Part shown: positions 59,534 to 64,000 of the stretch, in pieces
How positions within the stretch are numbered: position 1 is the first letter of the stretch
Layout: each line of letters begins with the position of its first letter
Assembly (NCBI RefSeq): GCF_010645075.1
Contig: NZ_JAADZV010000001.1
Location: 620,001-684,000, forward strand
Length of the DNA: 64,000 nucleotides
Reading direction: 5' to 3'
DNA from: Flavobacterium limi
GTDB lineage: Bacteria; Bacteroidota; Bacteroidia; Flavobacteriales; Flavobacteriaceae
Translations under genes and position numbers: made by a program
Notes under the pieces: model-generated
The model's input: the letters and a program-made list of their open reading frames with translations, nothing else
Told to the model about the DNA's origin: nothing
Databases searched by the model: none

Positions 59534-62512
59534 TTATCTCTTCAGAGAAAAATGGCCTTTAAAAAGAGGGTTTGTATCATCGATTTTTAATATATACCAA
59601 TAATCAGATGCAGGGAGCGGAACGTTATTAAAAGTACCATCCCATCTCATTTTTGATCCGTCTAATTGTGTTAATAGTTTCCCGTATTTATCAAAAATAG
59701 TGACTTGGGCTTCGGGATAATTTTCCATTCCTGTCACTTCCCAAAAATCATTATGAGAATCATTGTTAGGAGTAAAAAAAGGAGGAAAAACTAATACAAT
59801 AAAGTTTTGGGAGGCTTCATTAATGTTGCATAAATTATCTTTAGCTTTTACATAAGCAGTCTGCAATCCGCCTGCTACACCATAAAAGGTATTTGAAGGT
59901 TGATAATTTATCCCGTCAACAGAGTATTCAAAATAAGCTGTTGCATTGGTCAGATGGATAGTGATAGTTGTGTTTTTTACGTCAATGTTTTTAATAATTG
60001 GTTTTTTATATTCAATAACGGTTATCGTTTTTATACTGGAACAATTTTCAGGATTAGGACTTGTTACTTCAACGGTATAGATGCCTTTTGTTTTAACTTC
60101 TATCGTTTGGGTTGTTTCTCCTGTTGACCATTTGTAGGTCATTCCACTTATTTTAGCATCTAATAGGACAGTCTGATTTTCACATAAAACAACTTCTTCA
60201 TCAGTAACCACAGGAAGAGGATATACAATTACATTTGCCGGAGTACGATTTGAATTTGTGCAGCCACTGTATGAAGCTTCTGCATAATAGGTTGTATTTG
60301 CTGAAACGTTTGGTATAGTAAAACTGTTTCCTGTATAGATACTTGTTCCGCCAGTTAAATCTGTAAACCAATTAATGATTCCAATATTTGAAGTTGCCTG
60401 TAAAGTGACAGTTCCTGTTCCGCATCTGGAAACAGCAGAAGCTACAGTTGGACTGTCGGGAGTTTTATTGATAGTAGCAATTACAGCTTTTCGGTTTATT
60501 TCGCAGCCTGCATCTGCATAATAAGTCGTTGTCGTGTTTATTATTGGGGTTGTATAAGTGTTTCCGGTTGCCAGTAAATTACCTCCGGTCTGAGCATCAT
60601 ACCATCTTATCATACCGGCATTTGAAGCAGCATATAAAGTTAAAGGTCCTGAATCGCAAATTGGTCCTGGAACAGTAATTGTAGCTTCGGGAATTTTAAT
60701 CTGTGTGCTCGCGGCAATTTCTAAAGGATATTCACCGGGCATTCCTCCGTACTCCACAATGTATCCTTTTGGCTCATAATTATCTCCGGGATTTAATGAT
60801 CCTGTATTTGATAAATCATTCCAGGAACCTGGAATTCCAATACCCGGAGCAGTAATGTGTGCATAATCTTCATCTCCTAACTGATTCGGCTCATTGGTGT
60901 TCCAAAAAGCAAAATTAGGAGTAGTTCCGTTAGAAAGACCATTCCAAAAAATCGTTCCTGTTCCATTATTTGCGATTCCTTCGGGGCCTGTGACCCATTT
61001 CCATACATTTTCTGTTTCAGCGTCACTTCCGCCAATCCAGCCAGCTCCTGAGGCCTGCTCACCTGATAATTTCGCTTCATCTGCAGCTGTAATAGTAGCC
61101 AGATATCCTTTGAGCCCGTAATAAGTGCTGCTTTCTGCTGCTGATTTTGCCTGAGTCCACGAAATACCAACGTTAGGAACAAATTGATAAAAATGCCCGG
61201 TTGAGGGTAAATAATTTGCCTGGCCAATAGTTATAGAAAAAGTTTTGGTTCCTGAAACTGTAGGTGAGGAATTAGAGTAAACAATGTTCTTAACAGCTTC
61301 AACAACATCTGTGAAAAAGATGTCAATGCCGCTACGGCTTAAAAGAGTAAGTTTCCCTGAAGCGGAATCCCAATATTCTGCTATAGACGGATGTAGTGAG
61401 GGATCTAAAAGCCTTAATCTGTCAAAGCCGGCAGAATATCCTGATGAAATTTGAATATAAATTGCACGGACTCGATTATCGTTTGGATTATGTATTATAG
61501 AAAAATCAGTAACAATCTTAATATCAGTATTAGGACAGTATATTTGATTTCCGGCAGCAGTTAGTACAGGTGCATTTCGATTCATTACATTACAGCTGTT
61601 CAAATAGGAAGCAGAAAGATCTTTGAAGGCAGACCAATTCGTATTAGAGTAAACCGCATTATCTACTTGTATACAGGTTAGGTCCGGGTTAGATTGTGTG
61701 TTTAAAATTTGTATTAAATTGTTGTTGCCGTTTTTTAAGTTTAATGTGGTTAATTTATTATTAGAGCAAGATAGAATGTTTAAATTTGTGTTTTTAGAAA
61801 GATCTAATTTGGTTATGAGATTATGATTACACAAAAAATGAGTTAGATTTATATTTTTTGAAACATCTAAACTGGATAATTGATTCATATAACAAATAAA
61901 TTCTGTTAGATTTATATTGTTTGATGTATTTAATGTTGTCAGTTGGTTTAATGTACATCCAAGAGAACTTAAGGAAGTGTTTTTTGAAATATCTAAAGTT
62001 GTTAATTGATTGTAACTGCACTCTAAGTTTTTTAAAGAAGGGTTATTTGAAATGTCTAAATTTTTTAATTTATTATGTTGACAATTTAAATCCGTTAAAG
62101 CCAGGTTGCCTGAAACATTTAGATTATCTAATTGATTGCTCAGGCAGTTTAATTTTGATAAATTGATATTTTTAGAAACATCTAAATTGGTTAATAAATT
62201 CGCTGAAATTATTAACTCTGTTAAAGCTGTGTTTTTAGAAAGATTTACTTTTGAAAGTTCGTTATCATTACAATTCAAATATTTCAAAGAGATAAAATCC
62301 TCAATTCCTGTTATATTGCTTACCTCTTTTCCGTAGATGTTTAAGCTGGTTATATTGTTTATGCTGGAAGTTAATACTCTGTGATCAATAGGACCACTAT
62401 CAATTCCTAAATCAATTAAAGCCTTTTCAAAATTTGGATCAGGAATCGATGTGTATTGAGCCGAACAAAACAGACCTGACAAAAATAAAAATAGCAAAAA
62501 CATTTTTCTCAT
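59534..62512 (-). CDS. T9SS type B-sorted LRR/C-type-lectin-like surface protein
   Basis: A 992-residue secreted protein. It has a signal peptide (FLLFLFLSGLFCSAQ), then nine leucine-rich repeats of 21 residues (76-264; consensus L-x-x-L-x-C-x-x-N-x-L-x-x-L-D-x-S-x-N), an Ig-like linker, and a C-type-lectin-like domain (about 441-592; WTQAKSAAE, WIGGSDAETENVWKWVTG, FWNTNEPNQLGDEDYAHI). Several Ig-like repeats follow, and the C-terminus is a type B sorting domain (about 908-992; FFTPNNDSHNDFWEV, VTIFDKYGKLL, DYWYILK). Secretion through the T9SS and surface display are expected. Confidence 0.92.
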   Translation of the reverse strand: MRKMFLLFLFLSGLFCSAQYTSIPDPNFEKALIDLGIDSGPIDHRVLTSSINNITSLNIYGKEVSNITGIEDFISLKYLNCNDNELSKVNLSKNTALTELIISANLLTNLDVSKNINLSKLNCLSNQLDNLNVSGNLALTDLNCQHNKLKNLDISNNPSLKNLECSYNQLTTLDISKNTSLSSLGCTLNQLTTLNTSNNINLTEFICYMNQLSSLDVSKNINLTHFLCNHNLITKLDLSKNTNLNILSCSNNKLTTLNLKNGNNNLIQILNTQSNPDLTCIQVDNAVYSNTNWSAFKDLSASYLNSCNVMNRNAPVLTAAGNQIYCPNTDIKIVTDFSIIHNPNDNRVRAIYIQISSGYSAGFDRLRLLDPSLHPSIAEYWDSASGKLTLLSRSGIDIFFTDVVEAVKNIVYSNSSPTVSGTKTFSITIGQANYLPSTGHFYQFVPNVGISWTQAKSAAESSTYYGLKGYLATITAADEAKLSGEQASGAGWIGGSDAETENVWKWVTGPEGIANNGTGTIFWNGLSNGTTPNFAFWNTNEPNQLGDEDYAHITAPGIGIPGSWNDLSNTGSLNPGDNYEPKGYIVEYGGMPGEYPLEIAASTQIKIPEATITVPGPICDSGPLTLYAASNAGMIRWYDAQTGGNLLATGNTYTTPIINTTTTYYADAGCEINRKAVIATINKTPDSPTVASAVSRCGTGTVTLQATSNIGIINWFTDLTGGTSIYTGNSFTIPNVSANTTYYAEASYSGCTNSNRTPANVIVYPLPVVTDEEVVLCENQTVLLDAKISGMTYKWSTGETTQTIEVKTKGIYTVEVTSPNPENCSSIKTITVIEYKKPIIKNIDVKNTTITIHLTNATAYFEYSVDGINYQPSNTFYGVAGGLQTAYVKAKDNLCNINEASQNFIVLVFPPFFTPNNDSHNDFWEVTGMENYPEAQVTIFDKYGKLLTQLDGSKMRWDGTFNNVPLPASDYWYILKIDDTNPLFKGHFSLKR
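61721..62287 (-). repeat. Nine tandem 63-nt repeats within the T9SS gene
   Basis: These encode the nine 21-residue leucine-rich units (residues 76-264). Units are diverged at the DNA level, with Leu and Asn positions kept. This is coding repetition, not a CRISPR array. Confidence 0.8.
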
Positions 62513-62617
62513 AACAAATTGATTTGTAAACTCTTTTAGTAAAAGTACTTAAGAGAATTGTGAAATAAATGCTATGAATAGACTTTTTTGTTTAAATAAT
62601 GGTAATTTTTATATGTA

Positions 62618-63154
62618 TTATAAATTAAAGCTGATTTTTTTGAATAAATCCCAAACGACTATCCCTGCACTAACGGCAATGTTCAAAGAATGTTTAGTTC
62701 CGAGTTGCGGAATTTCGATACAGCCGTCGCAAACAGCTACGGCTTCCTGAGCAACACCATATACTTCATTGCCGAAAACTAATGCATATTTCTTATTTTT
62801 CTCAACTTTAAAATCCTGAAGAAAAATAGCACTTTCAACCTGCTCGATCGCAAGAGTTTCTACGTTTTCTTTTTTTAAGTTTTTAATAACTTCCAGAACA
62901 TTTTCATGATGTTCCCAGGCAACGGTTTCGGTGGCGCCAAGAGCTGTTTTATGAATTTCTTTATTTGGAGGAGTGGCTGTTATGCCGCATAAAATTATTT
63001 TCTCAACCAAAAATGCATCGGCAGTTCTAAATACGGATCCTATATTATGTAAGCTACGAATATCGTCTAACACCAAAATCAGCGGTGTTTTCTCTGATTT
63101 TTTAAAATCGTCAATTGATTTTCTGTCCAGTTCACTATTTTCAAGTTTTCTCAT
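62618..63154 (-). CDS. TrmH-family (SpoU) RNA methyltransferase
   Basis: A 178-residue SPOUT enzyme. It has an N-terminal start MRKLENSELDRKS, motif 1 LILVLDDIRSLHNIGSVFRTADAF (split as DDIRSLHNIGSVFR), motif 2 LVFGNEVYGV and motif 3 IPQLGTKHSLNIAVSAGIVVWDL. It methylates a ribose 2'-OH in tRNA or rRNA with S-adenosylmethionine through the trefoil knot. The short length, lacking extra RNA-binding domains, leaves the target unknown. Its promoter region overlaps the terminator of the DUF1573 gene. Confidence 0.93.
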   Translation of the reverse strand: MRKLENSELDRKSIDDFKKSEKTPLILVLDDIRSLHNIGSVFRTADAFLVEKIILCGITATPPNKEIHKTALGATETVAWEHHENVLEVIKNLKKENVETLAIEQVESAIFLQDFKVEKNKKYALVFGNEVYGVAQEAVAVCDGCIEIPQLGTKHSLNIAVSAGIVVWDLFKKISFNL

Positions 63155-63176
63155 TTGGGTTGAATTCAGGTCATAA

Positions 63177-63206
63177 AAAAAGCTTCCAAAGATAAGGAAG
63201 CTTTTT
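63177..63206 (-). terminator. Terminator of the DUF1573 gene, with an embedded -7 element
   Basis: An 11-bp stem (AAAAAGCTTCC with GGAAGCTTTTT) carries a T-tract on the minus strand. Its 8-nt loop overlaps TATCTTTG (minus strand, 63187-63194), a perfect TAnnTTTG for the TrmH gene whose ATG is at 63154. Confidence 0.75.
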
Positions 63207-63228
63207 CGATTATTTTATTGTTTTCAGA

Positions 63229-63660
63229 TTAGCTTTTTACAGGATCCGGTAAAACAGTACCTTTAATAGTTAATGTTTTTGTAGGCTGACCTTCTGCATT
63301 AGAAGTAACTGTTACCGTTTTTGTAAATGCACCAACTCTGTCAGTAGCATATTTTACACCAATAACACCTTTGGCTCCAGGAGCAATCGGCTCTTTTGGT
63401 GTTGTTGGTACAGTACAACCACAAGATCCGGTAGCATTAGTAATAATTAATGGCTTTGTCCCGTTGTTTACAAAAACAAACTGACGATTACCATCTGCAT
63501 TGTGAGCAATAGTTCCGTAATCAATAGTCTCGTTTTCAAAAACCATTCCGGCTCCCTGAACTTTAGCAGCTTTAGTTGTAGTAGCTTTTTTAGTACTTTG
63601 AGCATTAGAAGCTGTAATTCCTGCTACAGCCAACATAGCAAATAAAATTATTTTTTTCAT
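63229..63660 (-). CDS. DUF1573 secreted protein
   Basis: A 143-residue protein with a signal peptide (IILFAMLAVAGITASNAQ), a basic Lys/Thr linker and an Ig/ASPM-SPD-2-Hydin-like beta-sandwich (about 35-140; FENETIDYGTIAHNADGNRQFVFVNNG, then SCGCTVPTTPKEPIAPGAKGVI). The SCGCTVP motif is typical of DUF1573. The family is very common in Bacteroidota; the function is unknown, with an exported protein-binding role possible. It has its own promoter (63690-63718) and terminator (63177-63206), so it is a monocistronic unit. Confidence 0.92.
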   Translation of the reverse strand: MKKIILFAMLAVAGITASNAQSTKKATTTKAAKVQGAGMVFENETIDYGTIAHNADGNRQFVFVNNGTKPLIITNATGSCGCTVPTTPKEPIAPGAKGVIGVKYATDRVGAFTKTVTVTSNAEGQPTKTLTIKGTVLPDPVKS

Positions 63661-63689
63661 CTTTTAAGAGTCTTTGTTTTAATGATGAA

Positions 63690-63718
63690 CAAATCTATGT
63701 AAAATTCTCAAATGTCAA
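63690..63718 (-). promoter_or_regulatory. Promoter of the DUF1573 gene
   Basis: On the minus strand: TTG (in TTGACA), an 18-nt spacer and TAGATTTG, a perfect consensus. The predicted start is about 63684, with a leader of about 24 nt. Confidence 0.65.
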
Positions 63719-63820
63719 CTTAAAAAATCCTTAAAATATTTTAATTTTTGAAGCTCTTCGATATTCCTTCAAAATATTATAAATTCGCTGTCACAATTTT
63801 CATTTAATAAACATACTAAT

Positions 63821-64000
63821 TTGGCAGCGAAAGAGAAAGTGGTGAAAGAAACACCTTTGATGAAACAGTATAATGAAATCAAGAGGAAATATCCTGATGC
63901 ATGTTTGCTTTTCAGAGTAGGAGATTTTTATGAAACCTTTGGAGAAGATGCCATCAGGGCCTCTAAAATTCTGGGTATAACATTGACCAAAAGAGGAGCG
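63821..64000 (+). CDS. mutS: DNA mismatch repair protein MutS, N-terminal part (cut by window edge)
   Basis: A frame open to the window end encodes the start of Mut[20 protein letters not shown], then [21 protein letters not shown], with the mismatch-binding FxE-type FYETF. The rest lies outside. I start at TTG 63821, which gives the family's usual N-terminus; no in-frame ATG lies between the upstream region and Met14. MutS recognises mismatches and recruits MutL. Confidence 0.93.
   Translation, partial: MAAKEKVVKETPLMKQYNEIKRKYPDACLLFRVGDFYETFGEDAIRASKILGITLTKRGA

Noticed and set aside
61721..62287. Regularly spaced repeats in the T9SS gene as a CRISPR array
   Set aside because: The 63-nt units are in frame and encode leucine-rich repeats; no unique spacers or fixed repeats are present.
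1..64000. tRNA, rRNA, riboswitch or replication origin
   Set aside because: I found no cloverleaf-like gene, rRNA stretch, recognisable riboswitch core or DnaA-box cluster, although a reading by eye could miss a divergent one.

Overview
The window is AT-rich chromosomal DNA from a member of the Bacteroidota, almost certainly the genus Flavobacterium. The evidence is the set of lineage-restricted families (PorG/DUF6089, PorP/SprF, DUF4270, DUF4249, DUF6268, DUF4907, a type B T9SS sorting domain, a FolK-deoxynucleoside kinase fusion), promoters of the Bacteroidota TTG-N17-20-TAnnTTTG form, and close resemblance of housekeeping proteins to flavobacterial ones. I see no rRNA or tRNA gene, prophage, CRISPR array or intact insertion sequence. 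The window starts inside a DUF4403-type lipoprotein gene and ends inside mutS.

Layout. 0.6-7.7 kb: a MacB/FtsX-type ABC exporter operon with one ATPase, two different permeases, two adaptors and one TolC-type channel. 7.7-12.6 kb: tsaB, an MscS channel, a helical small protein, an Nfu-type Fe-S carrier, a PorP/SprF protein and a gamma-carbonic-anhydrase-like protein. 12.7-19.6 kb: a LytS/LytTR two-component system in one operon with a DUF4907 lipoprotein, a kelch lipoprotein and a DUF6268 barrel, divergent from a DUF4270 lipoprotein and a FadL-like barrel. This looks like one uncharacterised, self-regulated envelope module. 19.6-31.5 kb: murI, a TonB receptor with a Cys-rich small partner, then the conserved envelope-biogenesis block ompH-ompH-bamA-uppS-porG, followed by nadK, a CBS protein and divergent pdxJ. 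31.5-37.4 kb: a TonB receptor/DUF4249 pair, an orphan lipoprotein, an alpha/beta hydrolase and a small membrane protein. 37.4-41.2 kb: tig-clpP-clpX. 41.3-47.3 kb: an L,D-transpeptidase-like lipoprotein, a GlxA-type regulator divergent from six small VOC and START-like proteins, and serB. 47.5-58.2 kb: a small membrane protein, a secreted protein, a GH3 protein, a DUF2797 protein, a family 9 glycosyltransferase, an AsmA protein, a secreted hydrolase and sppA. 58.3-64 kb: folK-dNK fusion, a 992-residue T9SS substrate with leucine-rich repeats and a C-type-lectin-like domain, a TrmH-type methyltransferase, a DUF1573 protein and the start of mutS.

The strongest non-coding signal is a dispersed structured repeat with three divergent copies (about 38.93-39.07, 42.02-42.11 and 47.44-47.55 kb). 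Conserved 5' and 3' boxes flank a variable, partly hairpin-forming centre, and no protein feature explains it. Other signals are a pair of near-identical 10-bp sites exactly 40 bp apart in the divergent promoter of the envelope module, a hairpin between its kinase and regulator genes, promoter elements placed inside hairpins (tig and the TrmH gene), and TTAGATAAT-type microrepeats in two intergenic gaps.
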